The notes beneath the pieces were generated by a model that worked only from the letters and a program-made list of their open reading frames with translations, did no database searches and was not told where the DNA came from. This document shows, piece by piece, positions 1 through 6,861 of a stretch of DNA of 32,716 bases. Numbering within the stretch: position 1 is the stretch's first letter; every line of letters starts with the position of its first letter. The position numbers and the translations under genes were made by a program. Origin of the DNA: Acidimicrobiia bacterium. Lineage in GTDB: Bacteria > Actinomycetota > Acidimicrobiia > IMCC26256 > PALSA-555. Location: contig JBBECS010000032.1 of the NCBI GenBank assembly GCA_040881685.1, positions 45,959 to 78,674 of the forward strand, written 5' to 3'.

Positions 1-17
1 CGTGCGATGCTAGAGGG

Positions 18-55
18 GCGGATGGGCACCGCAGATGCGGATGGGCACCGCAGAT
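18..55. repeat. Perfect 19-bp tandem duplication
   Basis: Two exact head-to-tail copies of a 19-base unit (18-36 and 37-55, beginning GCGGATGGGC and ending CGCAGAT) lie directly upstream of the first gene. The second copy ends about 15 bases before the ATG, so the duplication sits in the leader or promoter zone. The unit is not a multiple of three bases. It looks like a recent slippage or duplication event; no function is evident. Confidence 0.9.
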
Positions 56-69
56 AGGGGTTGGGGCAA

Positions 70-753
70 ATGGGCGGCGACGACATCGAGATCGATCTGA
101 CCGCGGCCGATCGTGCTGACGGTCTCCTGCCGATCCGCTGGGTCCGACCGGGCGCAACCGGGTCGAACGGCAACAGCCCCTCGAACGGGAACGGGAACGG
201 CCACGCCAACGGCGACCGGAACGGGGACGCGGATCCCCACCTGAGGGTCACGGCGGTCGCACCTCGCGTCGTCACCTTGGCTGCGTTCAGCCCTCTGGCA
301 CCACCGATGCCCGTGCCGGACGCCGACGCGCCGGTGATCACGGTCCTCGATGCCGACGAGTGGTGGGACGTGCCGGAGCCGGTCACGCTCCGACGGGTCA
401 TGGCGTCACGCGGCGCGCGAGTGCTCACGGTGGTCGTGGTCGCGGTCTTCACTGCCCTGCTGGCTGCAACCGTGCTGCTCTGGCAGCGCGTCGAGGAGGC
501 GCGTGTGCCGCCGGAACCGGTCCTACCGAAGGTCGAGACCGTGACCCCAGATCAGCTGCTCGCGGTCGAGAATCGGCTGAACAGCATCGAGACGAAGCTC
601 GCGTCGATGGTCGACGCTGCGGGAACGATGGTCACCGCCGCTCCCACCGAGCTTCAGTCGGAGCTGGTCGCGCTCCGCAGCTGTTTGTCCGCCTTCCAGC
701 GGGCGATCGACGACGGCAGCGTTCGCGGTGGCCGGTTCGCCTACTGCGGCTGA
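70..753 (+). CDS. Single-pass membrane protein with Asn/Gly-rich segment and periplasmic coiled coil
   Basis: About 227 residues; I do not recognise the family. The acidic N-terminal part carries a low-complexity Asn-Gly stretch around residues 30-55. A short basic segment (RRVMASRGAR) then precedes one strong transmembrane helix at about residues 117-138, which suggests a type II topology with the C-terminus outside. The outer part has a heptad-like segment (about 155-205) and two cysteines close to the end (LRSC, AYCG) that could form a disulfide. ATG 70 is chosen because AGGGG lies nine bases upstream; TTG 61 is an alternative. The 3' end overlaps the convergent SRPBCC gene by 13 bases. 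It could be a cell-envelope or anti-sigma-like protein, but nothing in the sequence proves this. Confidence 0.7.
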   Translation: MGGDDIEIDLTAADRADGLLPIRWVRPGATGSNGNSPSNGNGNGHANGDRNGDADPHLRVTAVAPRVVTLAAFSPLAPPMPVPDADAPVITVLDADEWWDVPEPVTLRRVMASRGARVLTVVVVAVFTALLAATVLLWQRVEEARVPPEPVLPKVETVTPDQLLAVENRLNSIETKLASMVDAAGTMVTAAPTELQSELVALRSCLSAFQRAIDDGSVRGGRFAYCG

Positions 754-1196
754 TCTCCGCGCACGACCAGCGCCTCGAGATCACGAAGCTCCTTGCGCAT
801 GCTCCACCGGAGGTACAGCGTGACGAGTAGGCGCAACGGCCGGAAGTAGATCGGGAGCCGGTACTGCTCGTAGTGCGTGACCACACACGCGTCGTCGGGC
901 GCAGGCTCCACGACGAATCCCCCCGAGATGGTCGTGCCCTTGCGCGGATGCGGCGAGTTCGTGCTGTGGAAGCCCTTCGGATGCAGCTCGTAGAAGAACT
1001 GGCCGCGCCACGGTAGGCCGGCGAAACGACCGCGGACCCGGTACGACCCTCGGGTGTCGGACTCCTTCGTGACCACGACGGAGTCCGCCTTCACTTCACA
1101 CCGTTCGATGTTCTGGATCTCCCACACCGCCGGGAGCACGCGAGCGGGTTCCAACGGGATCGTCCGCGTGCTGGCGACGGCGACGACGCCTCGCAT
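741..1196 (-). CDS. SRPBCC-fold (polyketide cyclase/START-like) protein
   Basis: 151 residues. The pattern is that of a small helix-grip hydrophobic-ligand-binding protein: an N-terminal strand with 'RTIPLEPARVLPAVWEIQNIE', a run of beta strands (SYRVRGRF, WRGQFFYELH, TTISGGFVVEP, ACVVTHYEQY) and a long basic C-terminal helix (LYLRWSMRKELRDLEAL). ATG 1196 lies two bases after the stop of the amidohydrolase, so the two genes form one transcript and this start is favoured over much longer upstream readings. SRPBCC proteins bind or cyclise lipids, polyketides and steroids. Pairing with an ACMSD-like amidohydrolase suggests an accessory role on the same substrate, which is inference. The family call is by pattern only. 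Confidence 0.65.
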   Translation of the reverse strand: MRGVVAVASTRTIPLEPARVLPAVWEIQNIERCEVKADSVVVTKESDTRGSYRVRGRFAGLPWRGQFFYELHPKGFHSTNSPHPRKGTTISGGFVVEPAPDDACVVTHYEQYRLPIYFRPLRLLVTLYLRWSMRKELRDLEALVVRGDQPQ

Positions 1197-1198
1197 TG

Positions 1199-2428
1199 CT
1201 ACCCGATGCCGTAGAGCGCGCGTGCACTCTCGCTGGTGATCTGGCGCTGCTGTGCTTCGTCGAGCGGAGCGATCGCCTCGCTGAGCTCCTCGGTGACACC
1301 GGGGAACTTGGCGTCGGGGTGCGGATAGTCCGACGCCCAGATGATGCGATCGGCGCCCACGAGCGGCGACGACGCGGTGAACGCGAGCATCGCCTCGTCG
1401 GGGTCGAAGCTGATCCAGCACTGCCGGCGGAAGTACTCGGACGGCAGCATCTTCAGCCATGGCACGTCCCATTGGAACTTCTTGGCGTGGTGATCCAGGC
1501 GTTCGAGCCATGGCACCAGCCAACCGCCGTTCGCCTCGAGGAAGATGAACTTGGCGCCGGGGAACCGCTCGCACACGCCGCCAGCGGTCAAGTAACAGAT
1601 CGCCTGCATGACGTCGACGGGATTACCGATCGCCTGGGTGAAGTACACGTTCGTGAGCATGTTCTGCCCCTCGACCATCTCGTCGAGCGGCACGTAGCTG
1701 CCGCTGGCGTCACGCGCCCGGTCGAGCTTGAGGCCGCGCACGGCGCCGGGGAGATCGGGCATGAGGAACGGATGGAAGCCGAGTGGGATGCCGGTCTCCT
1801 GCGCTGCAGTCCAGATCGGGTCGTAGACCGGGTCGTTGAACTGGCGCCAGTCGACAACCGGGTTGGGGCGCAGGAAGACGCCGACCATGCCCGGCAGCTC
1901 CGCGACACGGCGGATCTCGGCTGCGACTGTGTCGACGCCCGACGCGTCCGACATCGGCGGCACCGCGCCCGCGGCGAACAGCCGGCCCTCCCCCTCTTGA
2001 GTGTGGTCCGACACCCAGTCGTTGTACGCGCGGCATTGCACGCCCGCGAACTCCACGTCGGGGTTGGCCTGGATCCCGAGCATCGTGGTCGGGTACAGGA
2101 CCGCGAGATCGATGCCGTCCTCGTCCATGTCCTGAAGGCGGGCCTTGGCGTTGTATGCCGCTGGCCGGACCTCGGTGTACCGGAGCTCGCCGCGCATTGC
2201 GCGCTCGCGGTCTTCATCACTCATGCCCGCCGTTCCCGCTAGGGCGAGCTGGTTGGCCAGCGTGCGCTGACCGTTGAACACAGCCCACTCCGTGCCGTCG
2301 GCATCGGTCTCGATGTGCCAGATGCGCTCGCGAAACTCCGCCGGTGCGTAGTCGGGCATCGCGGTCGGGTGCTCGAGGATGTGCCCGTCGGAGTCGATGA
2401 ATCGCAGCCCGTTCTTCGTCTGCGCCAT
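1199..2428 (-). CDS. Amidohydrolase family 2 (ACMSD/decarboxylase-like) metalloenzyme
   Basis: 409 residues, the usual length for PF04909 proteins related to 2-amino-3-carboxymuconate-semialdehyde decarboxylase and gamma-resorcylate decarboxylase. The N-terminal metal motif is DSDGH (residues 12-16), the D-x-H variant common in actinobacterial members instead of HxH. A central GFHPF supplies the next histidine, a 'LEANGGW' strand follows, and the C-terminal WASDYPHPD gives the conserved aspartate. The family performs non-oxidative decarboxylation or hydrolysis on a TIM barrel with one divalent metal. ATG 2428 (GTG 2431 is also in frame) lies six bases after a TAGTTT -10 box on the same strand, consistent with a leaderless start. 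The SRPBCC gene follows by two bases. The substrate is unknown. Confidence 0.85.
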   Translation of the reverse strand: MAQTKNGLRFIDSDGHILEHPTAMPDYAPAEFRERIWHIETDADGTEWAVFNGQRTLANQLALAGTAGMSDEDRERAMRGELRYTEVRPAAYNAKARLQDMDEDGIDLAVLYPTTMLGIQANPDVEFAGVQCRAYNDWVSDHTQEGEGRLFAAGAVPPMSDASGVDTVAAEIRRVAELPGMVGVFLRPNPVVDWRQFNDPVYDPIWTAAQETGIPLGFHPFLMPDLPGAVRGLKLDRARDASGSYVPLDEMVEGQNMLTNVYFTQAIGNPVDVMQAICYLTAGGVCERFPGAKFIFLEANGGWLVPWLERLDHHAKKFQWDVPWLKMLPSEYFRRQCWISFDPDEAMLAFTASSPLVGADRIIWASDYPHPDAKFPGVTEELSEAIAPLDEAQQRQITSESARALYGIG

Positions 2429-2434
2429 CACACG

Positions 2435-2444
2435 AAACTATCGT
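2435..2444. promoter_or_regulatory. Overlapping divergent -10 boxes for leaderless starts
   Basis: Only 23 bases separate ATG 2428 (reverse) from GTG 2452 (forward). The reverse strand reads TAGTTT (2440-2435) six bases before ATG; the forward strand reads TATCGT (2439-2444) seven bases before GTG. Both fit the TANNNT -10 pattern at the distance expected for leaderless actinobacterial transcripts. Neither has a convincing -35 box, and no SD sequence fits in the gap. Confidence 0.5.
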
Positions 2445-2451
2445 CTGTCCG

Positions 2452-2997
2452 GTGACGATGCCCTGGCGACTGGCGGCAGCCGCCGTCGCTTGCGCCGCGC
2501 TCACCTCGGCGTGCGTCGACCTCTGGGCAGAGCCGATCACCGAGCCGCTCCAGAACGGGCGCTTCCCCGCTGGGGCCCTCACGCTCATCACCGCGGAATG
2601 TCGTGTGCTCACAGACATCGCGCCGCGACTGCGCTCGCTGCTCGCGGCCGCCCAGGCCGACGGGGCCGGACTGTCTCCGGAGAAGAGCAGCTTCCTGCCG
2701 CCAGGCGTCCCCGGACCGCCGCAGATCGAGTCGTGCTATCGCAGCTACGACGGCCAGGTGTGGTGGCGCAACTACTACTGCTCGATCGGCAAGTGCCAGA
2801 ACGCCGCAGTCCCGGGAACGAGCAAGCACGGATGGGGCCGCGCCGTGGACTTCCAGGATCAGCTCGGCGAACTCACCTTCGAGTCACCCGGGTACCTCTG
2901 GCTCGCCATGCACGCGGCTGAGTACAGCTTCTTCCAGCCCGCCAATCAACAACAAGGTTCGCCCGGTGAAGAGGCGTGGCACTGGGAAGCCTCGTAG
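2452..2997 (+). CDS. Exported M15 (VanY-like) D,D-carboxypeptidase, putative lipoprotein
   Basis: 181 residues from GTG 2452 (ATG 2458 is an alternative). A short N-terminal hydrophobic segment ends in LTSAC with Cys21, an acceptable though not ideal lipobox. The catalytic core has the M15 zinc signatures: SKHGWGRAVD with His126 and Asp133, then EAWHWE with Glu174 as general base and His177 as third zinc ligand. The family cleaves the terminal D-Ala from peptidoglycan stems or related peptides outside the membrane. Five further cysteines (in AEC, ESC, YYC, GKC and near the N-terminus) suggest disulfides after export. The SnoaL-like gene starts four bases after the stop, so they share a transcript, although their functions do not obviously match. 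Confidence 0.85.
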   Translation: MTMPWRLAAAAVACAALTSACVDLWAEPITEPLQNGRFPAGALTLITAECRVLTDIAPRLRSLLAAAQADGAGLSPEKSSFLPPGVPGPPQIESCYRSYDGQVWWRNYYCSIGKCQNAAVPGTSKHGWGRAVDFQDQLGELTFESPGYLWLAMHAAEYSFFQPANQQQGSPGEEAWHWEAS

Positions 2998-3001
2998 CCA
3001 G

Positions 3002-3451
3002 ATGGATGACGTCGAGCGACTCGCCGCGATCGAGGCCATCAAGGCGCTCAAAGCGCGCTACTTCCGCTGCATGGACACCAAGGACTGGGACGGCTTCAGC
3101 GAGCAGTTCGCGACCGACGCGGTGATGGACGTGTCGGGTGAGATGGGTGACGGTGCTGGCGATACAGGCATCATCCACGGAAATCGTCAGATCGCCGACT
3201 TCGTGCGCAGCGTCGTCGGAGAGGTCGTCACCGTCCACCACGGGCACATGCCCGAGATCGCCGTGACCTCACCCACGGCCGCCAGCGGGATCTGGGCGAT
3301 GGAGGACACGCTGCGTTGGCCCGAGGGTGCACCGATGCGTGACATGCACGGCTACGGCCACTACTACGAGACCTACGAGAAGCGCGACGGCCGATGGCTC
3401 ATCACGTCGCTGAAGCTCACACGACTGCGCATCGACGTCACGCCGAGCTGA
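3002..3451 (+). CDS. SnoaL-like / NTF2-fold protein
   Basis: 149 residues. The start has the usual SnoaL_4-type pattern (ERLAAIEAIKALKARYFRCMD, then 'KDWDGFSEQFATDAVMD'), a central GNRQIADFVR segment, HHGHMPEI, and a C-terminal strand 'YEKRDGRWLITSLKLTRLRI'. This is the cone-shaped NTF2 fold used by small cyclases, dehydratases and ring-hydroxylating dioxygenase beta-like proteins. The typical His/Asp pair of SnoaL-type acid-base catalysis could be supplied by HHGH and DMHGYGH. Many actinobacterial catabolic regions carry such proteins with unknown substrate. The gene ends one base before the stop codon of the convergent GlsB-like gene. Confidence 0.8.
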   Translation: MDDVERLAAIEAIKALKARYFRCMDTKDWDGFSEQFATDAVMDVSGEMGDGAGDTGIIHGNRQIADFVRSVVGEVVTVHHGHMPEIAVTSPTAASGIWAMEDTLRWPEGAPMRDMHGYGHYYETYEKRDGRWLITSLKLTRLRIDVTPS

Positions 3452-3739
3452 TCAGCGCGAAGCCCCTTCGCGTGACCGCGTGCCGTTCATCGCCCGGTAG
3501 ACGAGCAAGGCGATCACCGACCCCACGATCGAACCGATGATGCCCGAAGCTTGGATGGCGCCTTCACCGAAGTCTTCGTTGAAGAGCACGTACCCGAGAA
3601 ACCCGCCGACGAACGATCCCACGGCTCCGAGCAGCACGGTCCCCCAGAAACCAAGGGAGTCGCGCCCGGGCACGAGCAACCGGGCAACAAAGCCCGCGAT
3701 CACGCCGACCAGCAGCATGTACAGCAAGAAGCCGAGCAT
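3452..3739 (-). CDS. GlsB/YeaQ/YmgE-family stress-response membrane protein
   Basis: 95 residues, the normal size for the transglycosylase-associated family (PF04226). Three hydrophobic helices are clear: residues 1-20, about 30-52 (GTVLLGAVGSFVGGFLGY) and about 62-83 (ASGIIGSIVGSVIALLVY), with the family's 'ARLLVPGRD' loop after helix 1. The protein sits in the inner membrane and family members are induced by stress; the biochemical role is not known. A strong SD, GGAGGT (3750-3745), stands five bases before ATG 3739. A SigF/SigB-type promoter (GTTT-N16-GGGTAG, 3791-3766) lies just upstream, divergent from the same type of promoter driving the micropeptide at 3865. Confidence 0.92.
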   Translation of the reverse strand: MLGFLLYMLLVGVIAGFVARLLVPGRDSLGFWGTVLLGAVGSFVGGFLGYVLFNEDFGEGAIQASGIIGSIVGSVIALLVYRAMNGTRSREGASR

Positions 3740-3765
3740 TGAACACCTCCGTTGTCACGGAAGAA

Positions 3766-3791
3766 CTACCCGCCTACGGACCTTTCGAAAC
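3766..3791 (-). promoter_or_regulatory. SigF/SigB-type promoter for the GlsB-like gene
   Basis: The reverse strand reads GTTT (3791-3788), 16 bases, then GGGTAG (3771-3766). This matches the general-stress sigma pattern (GTTT ... GGGTAN). The predicted start site is near 3759, leaving a leader of about 20 bases that contains the SD GGAGGT. Confidence 0.65.
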
Positions 3792-3798
3792 GGCGCGA

Positions 3799-3824
3799 GT
3801 TTCGCGACCGGAGTGGTGGGGTAC
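3799..3824 (+). promoter_or_regulatory. SigF/SigB-type promoter for the 19-residue micropeptide
   Basis: The forward strand reads GTTT (3799-3802), 16 bases, then GGGTAC (3819-3824), the same architecture and spacer as the divergent promoter for the GlsB-like gene. ATG 3865 begins 41 bases after the -10 box. Confidence 0.7.
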
Positions 3825-3864
3825 ACCCTGTGCATCGCAACGTCGACACGGAGAGGAACGCGCG

Positions 3865-3924
3865 ATGTACATCGGAGTTGGAACGCTTGTCTTGATCATC
3901 GTCCTGGTCTTGCTGTTTGCCTGA
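3865..3924 (+). CDS. 19-residue membrane micropeptide
   Basis: The reading frame is ATG plus 18 codons and TGA. The product MYIGVGTLVLIIVLVLLFA is almost entirely hydrophobic after the first five residues and would make one short membrane helix. It is preceded by a very good SD, GGAGAGGAA (3850-3858), six bases before ATG, and by a stress-type promoter at 3799-3824. These two signals support a real gene despite its length. The divergent neighbour encodes a GlsB-family stress membrane protein under the same type of promoter, so the two may be co-induced and could act together in the membrane (inference). No family is named here. Confidence 0.7.
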   Translation: MYIGVGTLVLIIVLVLLFA

Positions 3925-3945
3925 CCTGAGGACCAGTGAAGTGGA

Positions 3946-5016
3946 TCAAGTGACGCGGGCTGCGCCGCTCGGGTTCCCCCAGATCGGACGTTCCGTGACC
4001 GCGTTCTTACTGCTCGACGCGTCGATGATCATGCCTCCGCCCACATAGAGCGCGACATGGCTCGAGCCGCCGGGGCCCCAGAAGATGAGGTCGCCGGGCT
4101 GGATCGCGTTGAGCGGTACGTGCGGGAGGCCCGCATATTGTGTGTTGGAGACCGTCGGGATGACCACGCCGGCGGCTTTCCATGCCATGTGCGTGAGACC
4201 CGAGCAGTCGTACGTAGGGCCCATCCGGGGGTTCTTGGAGTAGCCCGCACCCTTCACACCGCGAGCGAACGCAATCGCTTGTGCCGCACTGCCGTTCGGC
4301 GCACCCACATCGGGATACGACACCGGACCGGCTGAGTACTGCGCGCGTACCGCGGCTTCGCGCCGTGCTTGCTCCGCGGCGATCGCCGCCGCGAGCTCGC
4401 CCTTGGTCTTGTCGAGGAGCGCCTGCTGCTGGGCGCGTGCCTCTTCCACGTCGATTTTGGCTGCATTGATGGCTTCGCTCTCCGCGGCGGCTTCGTCGCG
4501 GGCACGCGCGGCCTCACCTCGCCTGACGTTCAGATCTTCTTCCGCCGCGGCGAGCTCCTGGAGCAGCCCGTCATTGCGCTTCGCCGCAACCTCGGCATAC
4601 TGGGTGCGTCGGTTCAGGTCCTCGGTGTCGGCGAAATCGAGATCGTCAATCGCGTTCCCACTCATGGATCGCCGGTACAGCGACGCCGCGTTCTTGCGCA
4701 CGAGACGCTTGATCCGCTTCACCTCTTGCTTCGCGAGCTCGATCTTGGCTTCAGCTTCGGTCACGGCCAGTGCGGCCGCGTCGCGTCGTGCCTGCGCGAC
4801 GGTGAGCTCCTGATCGAGCTCGCTGATCTGGAGATCGGTGGCCTCGATCTGGTCCTGGAGCGCGGCCGCCTCGGCGCGCTTGTCGTCGATCGACTGCGCA
4901 CCCGCAACGGGCGCGAGCCCGACCGTGACCGAAGCGGCGCACAACACGGTGGTCGCCACGAGACGCCGGCGCGCACCGCGGGGGGCGGGTCGGGGCGGCG
5001 TGGGGTGGATGCGCAT
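3946..5016 (-). CDS. Secreted NlpC/P60 peptidoglycan endopeptidase with N-terminal coiled coil (RipA-like)
   Basis: 356 residues. An Arg-rich n-region and a hydrophobic core end in VAGA-QS, a signal peptidase I site near residue 40. Residues about 43-235 form long Ala/Glu/Arg heptads (coiled coil) with a 'YRRSMSGNAIDDLDFADTED' break, as in RipA/RipC-type hydrolases. The C-terminal NlpC/P60 domain has DCSG (Cys271), SSHVALY (His320) and IDASS (Asp332). The spacings of 49 and 12 residues equal those of the mycobacterial RipA triad, with Asp in place of Glu. The enzyme should cleave stem peptides during cell separation, with the coiled coil restraining or localising it. ATG 5016 has no clear SD; an upstream GTG is possible. 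Confidence 0.88.
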   Translation of the reverse strand: MRIHPTPPRPAPRGARRRLVATTVLCAASVTVGLAPVAGAQSIDDKRAEAAALQDQIEATDLQISELDQELTVAQARRDAAALAVTEAEAKIELAKQEVKRIKRLVRKNAASLYRRSMSGNAIDDLDFADTEDLNRRTQYAEVAAKRNDGLLQELAAAEEDLNVRRGEAARARDEAAAESEAINAAKIDVEEARAQQQALLDKTKGELAAAIAAEQARREAAVRAQYSAGPVSYPDVGAPNGSAAQAIAFARGVKGAGYSKNPRMGPTYDCSGLTHMAWKAAGVVIPTVSNTQYAGLPHVPLNAIQPGDLIFWGPGGSSHVALYVGGGMIIDASSSKNAVTERPIWGNPSGAARVT

Positions 5017-5126
5017 GAGGGAGGAGTGGCGAATGTGCCCATCACGAAGCACGGGGGTACTTCGGCCGGCGAGCGCCAAGGATAGGCCGGGGTAACCGCC
5101 GGGTCGAGATCTGTCCGAAATACCCC

Positions 5127-5867
5127 TTATGCCCAACCTGTGAGGGCGCCACGGATCATCGTGTACGGCCCGGTGGGCCACCCGAAGCAGTCGATCATGA
5201 GCTGATCGACCTGCTCGGGCGTCGCCACACCCTCATCCACCACTCGCTTGGCCTCGTCCATGGCCGCCGCGTACACGCGGTTGGCGACGAAGCCCCATTT
5301 CGTGTCGGTGTCGTTGATCACCACGGGGTTCTTCCCGCACGCTGACGCGACCGCCTGGATCCGCTCCACGGTGGCGTCGGAGGTGGCGCGGGTGCGGACG
5401 ATCTCGGCGAAGCGCATGACGGGTGCCGGCGATGCCCAGTGCCATCCGATCACCCGATCGGGCCGGTCGGTCGCGGCCGCGATCGCCGCGATTGAGAAAC
5501 CCGACGTGTTGGACGCGAGGATCGTCGCCTCGGCGGCCGCGCGGTCGAGATCCCTGAACACCCGGATCTTGAGGTCGAGGCGCTCGGGAACGGCCTCGAT
5601 CACGACGTCAGCGGCGGCGGCAGCCTCGAACGACGTAGAGAGCTCGAGCCGGCCGAGCGCCGCGTCGGCATCAGCGCGGGTGAGCTTGTTCCGCTCCACG
5701 GCTCGGTCGAACCCGTAGCGCCCGGTGGTGACGTGCTCGTGGGCGCGCTCGACGGCCGCCGCATCGACGTCGAAGCACACGGTCTCGTAGCCCGCCGTAG
5801 CGGTCACCTGCGCGATGCCGCTTCCCATCACACCGGCACCGATCACGCCGATCCGCAGGTCGCTCAT
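5127..5867 (-). CDS. 3-hydroxyacyl-CoA dehydrogenase, C-terminally short
   Basis: 246 residues against about 280-290 for the family. It oxidises 3-hydroxyacyl-CoA to 3-ketoacyl-CoA with NAD+. The N-terminal Rossmann motif is GVIGAGVMGSG (residues 7-17). The catalytic region is intact: SNTSGFS near 119-125, His143 in GWHWASPAPVM, Glu155 and VANRV (Asn196). The all-helical C-terminal domain begins normally (GVATPEQVDQLM, GWPTGPYTMI) but stops at TGWA, where homologues continue through a GRKTGRGFY-type tail. I found no obvious continuation in another frame in the 110 bases before the NlpC/P60 gene. A GGAGGT SD lies nine bases before ATG 5867. It may be a natural short variant or a decayed enzyme. 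Confidence 0.82.
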   Translation of the reverse strand: MSDLRIGVIGAGVMGSGIAQVTATAGYETVCFDVDAAAVERAHEHVTTGRYGFDRAVERNKLTRADADAALGRLELSTSFEAAAAADVVIEAVPERLDLKIRVFRDLDRAAAEATILASNTSGFSIAAIAAATDRPDRVIGWHWASPAPVMRFAEIVRTRATSDATVERIQAVASACGKNPVVINDTDTKWGFVANRVYAAAMDEAKRVVDEGVATPEQVDQLMIDCFGWPTGPYTMIRGALTGWA

Positions 5868-5907
5868 GGTCGGGGCACCTCCACGGTGTCGGAATAGGTT
5901 GACGAGG

Positions 5908-6861
5908 ATGATGGCCGACCGGGGGGGTCCCGCGCGACGCGTGTTGCACGTCTGCTACTGCTGCGACGACGTGGACGGCCCCGCCTCGGCATTCGTACGT
6001 GGGCTGGGGATGCGCGAGGCGATGCGGACGACCGGCGAGCCGACGAGCGGTGCGATCCTCGGGATGGATCGCGAAGTCCAGGGAGTCGCGGCCTTTGTCT
6101 ACGACCACCGCGGTCCGCGCGTGGGCGCGGCGATCGAGGTGCAGAGTTGGATCAGCCCGGGTCTCGAGGGGCAGCCGTTCGCGGAACCGAACCACATCGG
6201 TGTGCAGGCGCTCGGCTTCGCGGTCCCCGACCTCAAGGCGTCGGTGGCCGCGCTCGACTCGTTCGGCGCGCGGGTGAGCGGCCGAGGCGACTCGCCACTC
6301 TTCCGACTCCCGGTGGCAACGCTCGCGGACGGGAGTGGCGTGGCCCTCGACCTCGTGGAACGCAGTGACGTTCCCGATGACAGGAGCCGCATGCATCACG
6401 TGCGGATCACGTGCTCGGACCTCGAACGCTCGGCGGCGTGGTACGCGGGGCTCGGGTTCGAGGCGGTCGGCGCGCCCGAGCAGGTCACCGACGGCGCGAC
6501 GCTCGGGCATTCCGGGCTGGTCGACGTGGTCGCGCAGCGGCTCCGGCTGCCCGACGAGCCGATGGAGATTGTGCTCACACAGTGGCGGAACCCTGCTTCC
6601 TTCGGGCGGCACTACGAGGAACCAAACCACGCGGGCTGGTACCGCATCGCGCTCGGTGTCGACGACATACGTGAGGTGTACTCGACGATGTCCGCCGCGG
6701 GCTGGACGTTCGATCGCGCACCCATGCTCGTCTCGCTCGACGGAACCAATGTGCCCGACATGTGGATCACCTTCACGACCGATCCGGACGGTGTGCCGTT
6801 CGAACTGGTCCAGCGGCCTCGCGACGCCTTCGCAGAACCCGTAACGTCATTGCATGCCTGA
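5908..6861 (+). CDS. Two-domain VOC (glyoxalase/dioxygenase fold) protein
   Basis: 317 residues with two vicinal-oxygen-chelate modules. The first (about 10-150) has RVLHVCYCCDDVDGPASAFVR and NHIGVQALGFAVPDL; the second (about 152-310) has 'MHHVRITCSDLERSAAWYAG' and ends with GWYRIALGVDDI and 'DPDGVPFELVQRP'. Candidate metal ligands are the histidines opening each module and the late glutamate in FELVQ. VOC enzymes include extradiol dioxygenases, glyoxalases and epimerases. The length and tandem layout resemble extradiol-type or lyase-type members, but the reaction cannot be assigned. ATG 5908 or 5911 is preceded by GAGG. The gene overlaps the start of the enoyl-CoA hydratase by 8 bases, so the two are co-translated. 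Confidence 0.8.
   Translation: MMADRGGPARRVLHVCYCCDDVDGPASAFVRGLGMREAMRTTGEPTSGAILGMDREVQGVAAFVYDHRGPRVGAAIEVQSWISPGLEGQPFAEPNHIGVQALGFAVPDLKASVAALDSFGARVSGRGDSPLFRLPVATLADGSGVALDLVERSDVPDDRSRMHHVRITCSDLERSAAWYAGLGFEAVGAPEQVTDGATLGHSGLVDVVAQRLRLPDEPMEIVLTQWRNPASFGRHYEEPNHAGWYRIALGVDDIREVYSTMSAAGWTFDRAPMLVSLDGTNVPDMWITFTTDPDGVPFELVQRPRDAFAEPVTSLHA

Noticed and set aside
1196-2242. 348-codon forward frame across the ACMSD-type amidohydrolase
   Set aside because: Antisense to a gene with full metal motifs; composition is Arg/His/Val-biased and without a signal or domain.
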